NCBI GenBank assembly: GCA_000719105.1
Contig: JODX01000021.1
Span: forward strand, 124,001-188,000
DNA length: 64,000 bases
From: Streptomyces sclerotialus
Lineage (GTDB): Bacteria; Actinomycetota; Actinomycetes; Streptomycetales; Streptomycetaceae
Direction: 5' to 3'
Part shown: in pieces, positions 42,653 to 51,153 of the stretch
How the letters are laid out: each line of letters begins with the position of its first letter
Position numbering within the stretch: the stretch's first letter is position 1
Position numbers and translations under genes: made by a program
Notes under the pieces: generated by a model
The model's database searches: none
What the model was told of the DNA's origin: nothing
What the model saw: only the letters and a program-made list of their open reading frames with translations

Positions 42653-45600
42653 TCAGACCTTTGCCGGCTCCGGCTCGTCCGAACCCGCGTCGGCGGAGGT
42701 CTCGGCCGGGTCGCCGGCCTTCTTCTCCCGCTTCGACGCCCGCTTCTTCGCCCGGCGCTCCTTGCGGAGCTCGACCATGGCGTAGAGGGTCGGGACCAGC
42801 AGCAGGGTCAGCAGCGTCGAGGTGATCAGACCGCCGATCACCACCACCGCCAGCGGCTGGGCGATGAAGCCGCCCTCGCCCGTGATGCCCAGGGCCATCG
42901 GGAGCAGCGCGAAGATCGTCGCCAGGGCCGTCATCAGGATCGGGCGGAGGCGGTGGCGGCCGCCCTCCAGGACGGCTTCCACCACGCCGTAGCCCTGGCG
43001 CCGGTACTGGTTGATCAGGTCGATGAGCACGATCGCGTTCGTCACCACGATGCCGATCAGCATCAGCATGCCGATCATCGCGGGAACACCCATCGGGGTG
43101 CCCGTGGCGATCAGCAGACCGATCGCGCCCGTCGCCGCGAACGGGATCGAGACCAGCAGGATCAGCGGCTGGATCAGCGACCGGAAGGTGGCGACCAGCA
43201 GCATGAACACGATCGCGATCGCCGCGAGCATCGCGAGGCCGAGGTTGGCGAACGCCTCGTCCTGGTCCTCGGAGACACCGCCGATGGTGGCCGTGGCGCC
43301 CGCCGGGAGGTCCAGCTTGTCGAGCTTCTCGGTCAGGTCCAGGCTCACCGCGCCCGTGTTGTCACCGTCCGGCTTCGCCGTGACGGTGGCCGAGCGCTGG
43401 CCGTCGATACGGGTGATGGAGACCGGGCCGTCGACCAGCTCGACGTCCGCGATGTCGCCCAGCTTCACCGGGCCCAGCGGCAGCGCCTTCAGCTCGGCCA
43501 GCGTGTCGGCCGGCTTCGCCGACTTGATGACGATGTCGCGCTCGGTGTCGTCGAGAGTCGCCGTGCCGCTGGTCGTGCCGCGCACCGCCTGGCCGACGAC
43601 CGCGGCGAGCGTCTGGTCGTTGAAGCCCGCCGCGGCGGCCTTCTCGTTGGCCCGGACGGATATCCGGGGCACGCTCTGCGCCAGGTCACTGGTCACATCG
43701 CTGACGTCGTCCAGCGACGCCACCGCCTTGCGGACCTGCTCCGACGCCTTGCGCAGCACATCCGCGTCGGCCGCCTTCACGACGACGCTGAGATCCTGGC
43801 TGCCGAAGCCGCCGTCGGCCGCGATCGTCGTCGTGCCGATGCCGGTGCCGGAGATCTTGCGGAGGCCCTGCTCGATGCGCTCCTGGACGTCCTCGGAGGA
43901 GGCGTCGTCCTCCAGCATGACCGTGTACGACGCCTGGTTGGTGTCCGTACCGCCGCCGAAGGCCGCCATCCAGCCGGACGAGCCGACCGTGACCTGGTAG
44001 TCCTTGACGCCCTCCACCCCGGCGAGCACCTTCTCGACCTTCTGGGCGGCCGCGTCCGTCTTCGCCAGGCTGGTGCCGGGCTGGAGCTCCTGCTTGATGC
44101 TCAGGACCTCCTGCTCGCCCGCGTCGAAGAAGTTGGTCTTCAGCAGGGGCGTCATGCCGAACGTGCCGATGAGGACGACGACCGCGATCGCCACGCTGGT
44201 CATCCGGCGGCGCGTGGCGAAGCGCAGCACCGGGACGTAGAAGCGCTGGAGGCGGCTCCTGGCCTCCTTCTCCTCGGCCTTGCGGCGCGCCTCCTCGGCG
44301 TCCTCGGGCGTGCCCTTCGGGGCGCGCAGGAACCAGTACGACAGCACCGGCACGACCGTCAGCGAGACGAGCAGCGAGGCCAGCAGCGCCGCCGTCACCG
44401 TCAGCGAGAAGGAGCCGAACAGCTCGCCCACCATGCCGCCGACCAGGCCGATCGGCAGGAAGACCGCGACCGTGGTGAGGGTGGAGGAGGTGACGGCGCC
44501 CGCGACCTCGCGGACGGCCTTGAGGATCGCCTCCTGGCGCTCCTCGCCGTAGCCGAGGTGGCGCTTGATGTTCTCCAGGACCACGATCGAGTCGTCGACG
44601 ACCCGGCCGATGGCGATGGTGAGCGCGCCGAGCGTGAGCATGTTGAGGGAGAGGTCGCGGGTCCACAGCACGATCAGCGCGAGGACCACCGACAGCGGGA
44701 TGGACACCGCGGTGACCAGCGTCGAGCGGATCGACGCCAGGAAGACCAGGATGATGACGACCGCGAAGACCAGGCCGAGCGCGCCCTCGGTCGTCAGGCC
44801 CTCGATGGACTTGGCGACGGCCGGGCCCTGGTCGGAGACGACGGTGACCGTCGCGCCGGACCCCAGGTCGTCCCGCATCTTGGGCAGCGCTTCCTGGACC
44901 GCGTCGGAGATCGCGACCGCGCTGCCGTCGCGGTCCATGGTGGCGGACACGGCGAGGCTGGGCTTGCCGTCGGTACGGGTCAGGGAGGTGGCCTGCGCCT
45001 CCTGCTCCTTGACGGTGGCGACGTCACCGAGGCGGACGGGCTTCGCGTCCTTCGCGTCCTCGCCCCCGCCGGTGACCATCAGGTTCTCGATCTGCTCGAG
45101 CGAGGTGAAGCCGCCGCCGACCTGGACGGTGCGGTTGGCGCCGTCCTCGTCGAAGGAACCGGCCGGGAGGGTGGCGCCGCCCGCCTGGAGGGCCTGGCCG
45201 AGGGCGGCCGTGGTCAGGCCGGCCCGCGCGAGCTTGCCGTCGTCGGGGGTGACCGTGACCTGGAGGTCCCGTACGCCGTCGACCGTGACCTGGCCGACGC
45301 CGTCGATGCCCTCGAGCTCGGGCACGACGGTCCGGTCGAGCCGGTCCGCGAGGGCCTGCTGGTCCTCGTCGGAGGTCACGGCGAGGACGACCGCCGGGAG
45401 GTCGTCCGTCGACCCGGCGACGACCTGCGGGTCGACGTCGTCCGGGAGCATCGCGCGGGCCCGGTTGACGGCCTGCTGGACGTTGGCGACGAGCTGGTCG
45501 GTGTCGGGTCCGTAGTCGAAGGACGCCATGATCACGGCGTTGCCCTCGGCCGCGGTGGAGGTGACGCCGGTGACGCCGTCGACGCCCTCGAGGCTGTCCT

Positions 45601-45805
45601 CGAGGGGCTCGACGACCTGCTTCTCGACCACGTCCGGGGACGCGCCCTGGTACGGCGCCAGCACGGACACCATGGGCAGTTCGATGGTGGGCAGCAGCTG
45701 CTGCTTGAGCTGCGGTATCGCGATCGCACCGAAGACGATCGCGATGATCGACATCAGCCCTATGAGGGCCCGTTGTGCGAGGCTGAATCGGGACAGCCAG
45801 GACAT
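42653..45805 (-). CDS. RND-family efflux transporter permease (AcrB/HAE-like)
   Basis: The product has 1050 residues with the classic RND layout. One N-terminal helix (ALIGLMSIIAIVFGAIAI) leads into a porter domain and a block of helices at about 330-540. A second porter domain and helix block (about 855-1020) follow. Conserved segments include LPTIELPMVSVLAPYQGASP, GRVVDDSIVVLENIKRHL (the proton-relay Asp-Asp) and PMALGITGEGGFIAQPLAVVVIGGL. Such pumps export hydrophobic compounds. No membrane-fusion or outer-membrane partner is adjacent, as expected in a monoderm. The C-terminal 50 residues are charged and cytoplasmic. It has its own promoter region upstream (45806-46005). Confidence 0.93.
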   Translation of the reverse strand: MSWLSRFSLAQRALIGLMSIIAIVFGAIAIPQLKQQLLPTIELPMVSVLAPYQGASPDVVEKQVVEPLEDSLEGVDGVTGVTSTAAEGNAVIMASFDYGPDTDQLVANVQQAVNRARAMLPDDVDPQVVAGSTDDLPAVVLAVTSDEDQQALADRLDRTVVPELEGIDGVGQVTVDGVRDLQVTVTPDDGKLARAGLTTAALGQALQAGGATLPAGSFDEDGANRTVQVGGGFTSLEQIENLMVTGGGEDAKDAKPVRLGDVATVKEQEAQATSLTRTDGKPSLAVSATMDRDGSAVAISDAVQEALPKMRDDLGSGATVTVVSDQGPAVAKSIEGLTTEGALGLVFAVVIILVFLASIRSTLVTAVSIPLSVVLALIVLWTRDLSLNMLTLGALTIAIGRVVDDSIVVLENIKRHLGYGEERQEAILKAVREVAGAVTSSTLTTVAVFLPIGLVGGMVGELFGSFSLTVTAALLASLLVSLTVVPVLSYWFLRAPKGTPEDAEEARRKAEEKEARSRLQRFYVPVLRFATRRRMTSVAIAVVVLIGTFGMTPLLKTNFFDAGEQEVLSIKQELQPGTSLAKTDAAAQKVEKVLAGVEGVKDYQVTVGSSGWMAAFGGGTDTNQASYTVMLEDDASSEDVQERIEQGLRKISGTGIGTTTIAADGGFGSQDLSVVVKAADADVLRKASEQVRKAVASLDDVSDVTSDLAQSVPRISVRANEKAAAAGFNDQTLAAVVGQAVRGTTSGTATLDDTERDIVIKSAKPADTLAELKALPLGPVKLGDIADVELVDGPVSITRIDGQRSATVTAKPDGDNTGAVSLDLTEKLDKLDLPAGATATIGGVSEDQDEAFANLGLAMLAAIAIVFMLLVATFRSLIQPLILLVSIPFAATGAIGLLIATGTPMGVPAMIGMLMLIGIVVTNAIVLIDLINQYRRQGYGVVEAVLEGGRHRLRPILMTALATIFALLPMALGITGEGGFIAQPLAVVVIGGLITSTLLTLLLVPTLYAMVELRKERRAKKRASKREKKAGDPAETSADAGSDEPEPAKV

Positions 45806-46005
45806 GGGTCAGCGTCTCTCTTCTGTGGCCTGGGCGGAGAACGGGCGCATGGGAGCGCCCACTTCTACACCCTGGTCCATGGGCCGGTGCCGATCCGTCG
45901 CCCCTGAGTCCATTTCCTTACGCTGCACATACTGCGGGCGCAGTAGGGCGGGGCCGGGCACGGTCCACCCTTGGGCGTACCGGCACACGGTCGCGCCCCG
46001 CCGTC

Positions 46006-46689
46006 TCACTCCGCGCGGGGACGCACCAGCCCGGTCTCGTACGCGACGACCACCAGCTGAGCCCGGTCCCGGGCGCCCAGCTTGGCCATGGCCCGGTTGA
46101 CGTGCGTCTTGACGGTCAGCGGGCTCACTTCGAGCCGTTCGGCGATCTCGTCGTTGGAGAGTCCCCCGGCGACCTGGACGAGGACCTCGCGCTCCCGGCC
46201 GGTGAGGGTGGCGAGCCGCTCGGAACGGGCGGGGTCCCGGCCGTCGTCGTCCGGGCAGCCCTCATGGGCGAGGAACCGGGCGATCAGCCCCTTGGTGGCC
46301 GCGGGCGACAGCAGGGCGTCGCCGCCCGCCGCGACCCGGATGGCGTTCAGCAGCTCGTCCGGCTCCGATCCCTTGCCGAGGAAGCCGGAGGCGCCCGCGC
46401 GCAGCGACTGCACCACGTACTCGTCGACCTCGAACGTCGTCAGCATCACCACGCGGACGTGGGCGAGCGCGGGGTCGGCGGTGATGAGCCGGGTGGCGGC
46501 GAGGCCGTCGGTGCCGGGCATGCGGATGTCCATCAGCACGACGTCCGCCCCCGCACGCGCGAGCCGCACGGCCTCCGCCCCGTCCGAGGCCTCCCCCACG
46601 ACCTCCATGTCCGGCTCCGAGTCGACGAGGACCCGGAAGGCGCTGCGCAGCAGCGCCTGGTCGTCGGCGAGCAGGACGCGGATGGTCAT
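46006..46689 (-). CDS. NarL/FixJ-family response regulator
   Basis: The product has 227 residues. The receiver has Asp9/Asp10 and phosphoacceptor Asp54 (VVLMDIRMPGTDG). The C-terminal LuxR-type helix-turn-helix has LTGREREVLVQVAGGLSNDE and VSPLTVKTHVNRAMAKLGARDRAQ. It pairs with the HisKA_3 kinase encoded just upstream (144 bases away). Position after pspA-pspAA suggests a role in envelope-stress signalling. ATG 46689 is the start. Confidence 0.93.
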   Translation of the reverse strand: MTIRVLLADDQALLRSAFRVLVDSEPDMEVVGEASDGAEAVRLARAGADVVLMDIRMPGTDGLAATRLITADPALAHVRVVMLTTFEVDEYVVQSLRAGASGFLGKGSEPDELLNAIRVAAGGDALLSPAATKGLIARFLAHEGCPDDDGRDPARSERLATLTGREREVLVQVAGGLSNDEIAERLEVSPLTVKTHVNRAMAKLGARDRAQLVVVAYETGLVRPRAE

Positions 46690-46832
46690 GCGGTCTCCCC
46701 CTCAGGGCGGCGGCCCTCCGGGCTCGGCCGCCCGGACGGCGTGCGGTGGTGGTGGTGGTGCGTGCGGTGTCCGTGCGGACGGGCGGTGCGGACGGGCGGT
46801 ACGCCCGGACCGGCCACCTCGGCACCCCCGCG

Positions 46833-48095
46833 TCACACACCGTCCGCCGCGGCAGCCGTACGGCCGTCCACCGGCAGGATCGCATGGACGCGGAAACCGC
46901 CGCCGTAACGGGGGCCCGCGGTGCAGGCGCCGCCGAGTGCGGTGACCCGTTCCCGCATGCCGAGCAGTCCGTGTCCGCCGCCACCGTCCCCCGCACCGTT
47001 CCCGCCCTCGGCGCGGGCTCCGTCGTCGGCGCGGCCGGCGGGGGTGCCCGTGCCGTCGTCCAGCACGGTGATCTCGACGTTCGGTCCCACGCGGACGACG
47101 CTGACCTCGGCCTTCGCCGCGGGGCCCGCGTGCTTGCGCACGTTGGTGAGGGCCTCCTGGATGACGCGGTACGCGGCGAGGTCGACGGCGGCCGGGAGGC
47201 CGGTGCCGTGGTCGGTGCGGGCGACCTCCACGGTCAGTCCCGCGTTGCGGAAGGTGCCGGCGAGTTCGTCGAGCCGGTCGAGGCCGGGGGCGGGCTCGGT
47301 GGGGGCCTCCGGGTCGCCGGACTGCCGCAGCAGACCGAGCGTGGCGCGGAGTTCGTCAAGGGCGGAGCGGCTGGCCTCGCGGACGTGGGCGAGGGCCTCC
47401 TTGGCCTGGTCGGGGCGCTTGTCCATGACGTGGGCCGCCACCCCCGCCTGGACGTTGACCAGCGCGATGTGGTGGGCGACGACGTCGTGCAGGTCCCGTG
47501 CGATGCGCAGGCGCTCCTCGGCGACGCGGCGGCGGGCCTCCTCCTCACGGGTGCGTTCGGCCCGGTCGGCGCGTTCCCTTATGGCGTCCACGAAGGCCCG
47601 CCGGCTGCGGACCGCGTCGCCGGCCGCGGCGGCCATGCCGGTCCAGGCGAAGAGGCCCAGGTTCTCCTGCGCGTACCAGGGCAGCGGGCCCACGAGCATG
47701 GCGACGCCCGTCAGGACGACCATGGTGAGCAGGGCGATGCGCCAGGTGACGGGGCGGTCGGTGGTGGACGCGACGGTGTAGAGGGCGACGACGACGGCCA
47801 TCGCGACCGGGGCCCGGGGGTCGCCGGTGACGAACTCGACGAGGGAGAGCACGACGGTCACGGCCAGCACGGCCATGGGCGAGCGGCGGCGCAGGACGAG
47901 GACCGCTGCGGCGAGGACCATGAGGGTCAGGCTGAGCGGGTCGGGGGTGCGGGCACCCCACTTGTCGCCACTCTCGGCGTGGGGGTCGACGAACGAGCCG
48001 GCGATCATGCAGGCCAGGACACCGGCCGCCAGGACGGCATCCGGCGCCAACGGGTGCGCCCTGAGCCAGGACATGACGCGCTGGAAGGTGCTCAC
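46833..48095 (-). CDS. HisKA_3-type sensor histidine kinase
   Basis: The product has 420 residues. The N-terminal half has five to six hydrophobic helices (about residues 18-150) with little extracytoplasmic loop, which suggests sensing within the membrane. A short coiled coil (REEEARRRVAEERLRIAR) leads to His203 in DLHDVVAHHIALVNVQ. The ATPase domain has AYRVIQEALTNVRKHAG (N box), VLDDGTG and GGHGLLGMRERV (G boxes). Membrane-sensing NarL-type kinases of this shape, like LiaS, respond to cell-wall damage. It lies between pspAA and the response regulator. GTG 48095 starts the frame. Confidence 0.92.
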   Translation of the reverse strand: MSTFQRVMSWLRAHPLAPDAVLAAGVLACMIAGSFVDPHAESGDKWGARTPDPLSLTLMVLAAAVLVLRRRSPMAVLAVTVVLSLVEFVTGDPRAPVAMAVVVALYTVASTTDRPVTWRIALLTMVVLTGVAMLVGPLPWYAQENLGLFAWTGMAAAAGDAVRSRRAFVDAIRERADRAERTREEEARRRVAEERLRIARDLHDVVAHHIALVNVQAGVAAHVMDKRPDQAKEALAHVREASRSALDELRATLGLLRQSGDPEAPTEPAPGLDRLDELAGTFRNAGLTVEVARTDHGTGLPAAVDLAAYRVIQEALTNVRKHAGPAAKAEVSVVRVGPNVEITVLDDGTGTPAGRADDGARAEGGNGAGDGGGGHGLLGMRERVTALGGACTAGPRYGGGFRVHAILPVDGRTAAAADGV

Positions 48096-48163
48096 GGTCG
48101 TTCACCGTACGGGGTCGCCACAGGTGACGGTACCGCGGTGCCGCCGGCCGCCGGCCGTGCCCG

Positions 48164-48442
48164 TCAGCCCGGGATCAGCCCGTCGCCCCGGAGCAGCTCC
48201 CCGACCTCCTCCAGGGTCGCGTCCGGCGACGGCAGGATCAGCTCGGACGGTTCCAGGGAGTCGTCCGGCAGCGGTGTGCCCAGCTCGCGGACCTTGTCCA
48301 GCAGGGCGTGGAGCGTGCGGCGGAAGCCCGGGCCGTCACCGCGCTCCATCTCCGCGAGGAGTTCGTCGTCCAGCTTGTCCAGTTCGGCGAGGTGGCCGTC
48401 GGCCAGCCTCACCTGCCCCTCCCCCATGATCCGTACGATCAT
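48164..48442 (-). CDS. PspA-associated protein PspAA
   Basis: The product has 92 residues and starts MIVRIMGEGQVRLADGHLAEL. The sequence is that of PspAA proteins, which accompany PspA in actinobacteria and some archaea and cyanobacteria. The DELLAEME helix and LLDKVRELGTPLPDDSLEPSELILP stretch are typical. PspAA probably controls or assists assembly of PspA on stressed membranes. It follows pspA by 40 bases on the same strand and leads into a kinase-regulator pair. Confidence 0.88.
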   Translation of the reverse strand: MIVRIMGEGQVRLADGHLAELDKLDDELLAEMERGDGPGFRRTLHALLDKVRELGTPLPDDSLEPSELILPSPDATLEEVGELLRGDGLIPG

Positions 48443-48482
48443 GTCGCCCTCCTGAAGGCGTGGGAATCCGTACCGTGGCCGG

Positions 48483-49286
48483 TCACTGCTTGTCGAAACG
48501 CGGGGTGTCCTGCTGCTGGTGCTGCGGCTGGGCCTGACCCTGGCCCTGGCCGCCCTCGATCGCCTGCTGCTGCTCGGTGGTGCCCCCGGCCAGCTCGGCC
48601 TTCATGCGCTGGAGCTCCAGTTCCACGTCCGAACCACCGGAGAGCCGGTCCAGCTCGGCCTGGATGTCGTCCTTGTGCATACCGGTCGGGTCGTCCAGCG
48701 CACCGGAGGCGAGGAGCTCGTCGATGGCGCCGGCCCGGGCCTGCATTTGGGCGGTCTTGTCCTCCGCGCGCTGGATGGCGAGACCGACGTCGCCCATCTC
48801 CTCGGAGATGCCGGAGAACGCCTCGCCGATCCGGGTCTGTGCCTGGGCCGCGGTGTACGTCGCCTTGATGGTCTCCTTCTTGGTGCGGAAGGCGTCCACC
48901 TTGGCCTGCAGCCGCTGGGCGGCCAGGGTGAGCTTCTCCTCCTCGCCCTGGAGCGTGGCGTGCTGCGCCTCCAGGTCCGCCACCTGCTGCTGGAGCGCGG
49001 CGCGGCGGGACAGCGCCTCACGGGCCAGGTCCTCCCGGCCGAGCGCGAGCGCCTTGCGGCCCTGGTCCTCATGCTTGGAGGACTGCGACTGCAACTGGTT
49101 GAGCTGGAGCTCCAGGCGCTTGCGGGACGTCGCGACGTCGGCGACGCCCCGGCGCACCTTCTGGAGCAGCTCCAGTTGCTTCTGGTACGAGTAATCGAGG
49201 GTTTCGCGCGGGTCCTCGGCCCGGTCAAGGGCCTTGTTCGCCTTCGCGCGGAAGATCATCCCCATACGCTTCATGACACCGCTCAT
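48483..49286 (-). CDS. pspA: PspA/IM30 family protein
   Basis: The product is a 267-residue, almost fully helical, coiled-coil membrane-remodelling protein (ESCRT-III-like). The amphipathic N-terminal helix (MKRMGMIFRAKANKALDRAEDP) binds membranes. The PspA body runs to about residue 215, and the tail is Gln/Gly-rich (QQQAIEGGQGQGQAQ) and disordered. It protects membrane integrity under envelope stress. ATG 49286 (MSGVMKRMGM) is chosen; the frame to 49364 overlaps the promoter. It is the first gene of pspA-pspAA-kinase-regulator. Confidence 0.93.
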   Translation of the reverse strand: MSGVMKRMGMIFRAKANKALDRAEDPRETLDYSYQKQLELLQKVRRGVADVATSRKRLELQLNQLQSQSSKHEDQGRKALALGREDLAREALSRRAALQQQVADLEAQHATLQGEEEKLTLAAQRLQAKVDAFRTKKETIKATYTAAQAQTRIGEAFSGISEEMGDVGLAIQRAEDKTAQMQARAGAIDELLASGALDDPTGMHKDDIQAELDRLSGGSDVELELQRMKAELAGGTTEQQQAIEGGQGQGQAQPQHQQQDTPRFDKQ

Positions 49287-49630
49287 GGGCTTCGCGCGCC
49301 CCCTTCTGACGGACTCCAGCTCCAGCGACTGCAACAGAACCAACGGTACGGGTTCTGCATCCATTACCGCACTGTTCGGGGACGGATGCGCTCCTCCCCA
49401 AGGACGACTGCGGACGGCGCCGATCCGGCGTAGGGAGTAGGTGTCTCCCGGGGTTCCGTACGGGACGGAACACGATATTCCGCGATCTTCCTCCCCGATC
49501 TTCCTCCCCGGCGACCGCCGCCACCCTCCCTTTCCGGCCGCTTTCGTCCCCTTTACAGACGTGCGGTGTTGCCGGATCGTTCCCCACCGGGCTGGGGTCC
49601 ATGCGAGGGAACCCCGTACCCTTGGGTTTT
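49287..49630. promoter_or_regulatory. divergent pspA/DUF3043 intergenic region with inverted and direct repeats
   Basis: No ORF is supported in these 344 bases. Arms CAGAACC (49335-49341) and GGTTCTG (49351-49357), nine bases apart, lie about 50-70 bases upstream of pspA and could be an operator or extracytoplasmic sigma element. A perfect 13-base tandem repeat (GATCTTCCTCCCC at 49484-49496 and 49497-49509) lies nearer the middle. Confidence 0.45.
49617..49622 (+). promoter_or_regulatory. -10 box of a leaderless promoter for the DUF3043 gene
   Basis: TACCCT is followed by eight bases and GTG 49631, with no Shine-Dalgarno sequence. The first base of the GTG is the probable transcription start. 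Confidence 0.55.
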
Positions 49631-50230
49631 GTGTTCCGTAGCCGTGCCAAGGATGAGAAGGCCCAGGCCGCCGCGCAGGCGCCGGTGACCGCCTCCAATC
49701 AGCCCCGCGACCCGCAGGCCCCGAAGGGCCGCCCCACGCCGAAGCGCAGTGAGGCCCGTACCCAGCGCCGCAGCGTCGCCAGCACCTCGATGACGCGCAA
49801 GGAGGCAGCCAAGCGCAACCGCGACGAGCGGCGTGCCGCGATGGAGCGCCAGCGCCAGGCGCTGGCCAACGGCGACGAGCGCTATCTGCCCGCTCGCGAC
49901 AAGGGCCCGGTGCGCAAGTTCGCGCGCGACTTCGTGGACTCGCGGTTCTCCATCGCCGAGTGGTTCCTGCCGATGGCCGTGGTCATCCTGGTGCTGAGCA
50001 TGATCCGGGTGCCCGCACTGCAGAACGTCGCGCTGCTGCTCTGGCTCTTCCTGATCGTTCTGATCGTGATCGACTCGGTCCTCACCGGCATCCGACTGAA
50101 GAAGCAGCTCGCCACCCGCTTCCCGAACGAGAACAGGCGCGGCGCCGTCGCCTACGCGCTGATGCGCACCCTCCAGATGCGTCGCCTCCGCCTCCCGAAG
50201 CCGCAGGTCAAGCGCGGAGAGCGGCCCTGA
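49631..50230 (+). CDS. DUF3043 membrane protein
   Basis: The product has 199 residues. Its basic N-terminal half (FRSRAKDEKAQAAAQ, KGRPTPKRSEARTQRR) resembles a nucleic-acid- or ribosome-binding tail. Two adjacent helices follow at about 112-155 (AEWFLPMAVVILVLSMIRV, VALLLWLFLIVLIVIDSVL). The end, RTLQMRRLRLPKPQVKRGERP, is highly conserved in Streptomyces. The function of DUF3043 is unknown. GTG 49631 agrees with the leaderless promoter. The stop overlaps a possible CTG start of the methyltransferase gene. Confidence 0.88.
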   Translation: MFRSRAKDEKAQAAAQAPVTASNQPRDPQAPKGRPTPKRSEARTQRRSVASTSMTRKEAAKRNRDERRAAMERQRQALANGDERYLPARDKGPVRKFARDFVDSRFSIAEWFLPMAVVILVLSMIRVPALQNVALLLWLFLIVLIVIDSVLTGIRLKKQLATRFPNENRRGAVAYALMRTLQMRRLRLPKPQVKRGERP

Positions 50231-51075
50231 GCGCAACGTCTTGCGCCGAGGATGCGGCACAGGCCGGATCCAGTGGCGGCTGGGACGGGCTGCGTGAGGC
50301 GGTCCGGCACGAGCTGGTGACCCGGCAGCTCGACGAGCAGATAGCCGGGCGCTTCCCGGTCGGGCAGCGGCTGCGGGTGCTGGACGTCGGCATGGGCCGC
50401 GGCACCCAGGCGCTGCGGCTGGCGCGCGCCGGGCACGCGGTGACCGGCGTCGAACGCGACCCGAAGCGGATCGCCGTCGCCCGTGAGGCGCTCGCCGCCC
50501 AGCCGGAGGGCGTCCGCGGCCGGGTCCGGGTCGTCGAGGGCGACGGCCGGGACACGGGGGTGCACTTCCTGCCGGGCAGCTTCGACCTGGTGCTCTGCCA
50601 CGGTGTGCTGATGCACGTCGAGGAACCGGACGCGCTGCTGGCGGGCCTGGCGCGGATGCTCGCCCCCGGCGGGCTGCTGTCGCTCCTCGTGCGCAACGGG
50701 GATGCGCCCGCCCTGCGGCCCGCGCTCACCGGGGACTGGGCGGGAACGCTGGCCGCCTTCGGCGCACCGGCGCACGCCCCCAGGGTCCCGGTTCCGTCCG
50801 AATGCCCCGAAGCCGGGGAGTCCCCGTCGCGGCCGGGCCCCGACGTGTGGGCGGACCGGCTGGGCGCGCTGACCTCGACGCTCGCCGGGATCGGAGCACC
50901 CCTGCACACCTGGTACGGGGTGCGGGTCTTCACGGATCTCGCGGCGGACGGCGTACCGCTCCCCCGGACCCCGCAGGACATGGTCACGCTGCTCGCGGCG
51001 GAGGACCGGGCGAGCCGGACGGACCCCTATCGCCGGGTGGCGACGCTGCTGCACCTGTGCGGGGTGCGCGGCTGA
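50227..51075 (+). CDS. class I SAM-dependent methyltransferase, possible CTG start
   Basis: The product is 282 residues from CTG 50227, or 252 from GTG 50317. The Rossmann fold has motif I VLDVGMGRGTQALRLA, an acidic ribose-binding loop (TGVERDPKRIAVA) and SFDLVLCHGVLMHVEEPDALL. Homologous-looking sequence (GGWDGLREAVRHELVTRQLDE) begins before the GTG. No ATG, GTG or TTG is in frame between that sequence and the previous gene, only CTG 50227, which overlaps the DUF3043 stop as CTGA and has GGAGAG upstream. The methyl acceptor is unknown; the fold resembles tRNA or small-molecule methyltransferases (SmtA/CmoA-like). Confidence 0.82.
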   Translation: MSATSCAEDAAQAGSSGGWDGLREAVRHELVTRQLDEQIAGRFPVGQRLRVLDVGMGRGTQALRLARAGHAVTGVERDPKRIAVAREALAAQPEGVRGRVRVVEGDGRDTGVHFLPGSFDLVLCHGVLMHVEEPDALLAGLARMLAPGGLLSLLVRNGDAPALRPALTGDWAGTLAAFGAPAHAPRVPVPSECPEAGESPSRPGPDVWADRLGALTSTLAGIGAPLHTWYGVRVFTDLAADGVPLPRTPQDMVTLLAAEDRASRTDPYRRVATLLHLCGVRG

Positions 51076-51153
51076 CGTCGCGGGGCGTCCGGCGGTGCCC
51101 GTTCGGACGCACATCCCGTGCCGGGGCCGTCGCCGTCCGGTGAGACTCGGGCC

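Noticed and set aside
42572..45907. 1111-codon open frame antisense to the RND transporter
   Set aside because: It is a mirror frame of a well-conserved transporter gene, with Arg/Asp/Gly-rich low-complexity product and no ribosome-binding site.
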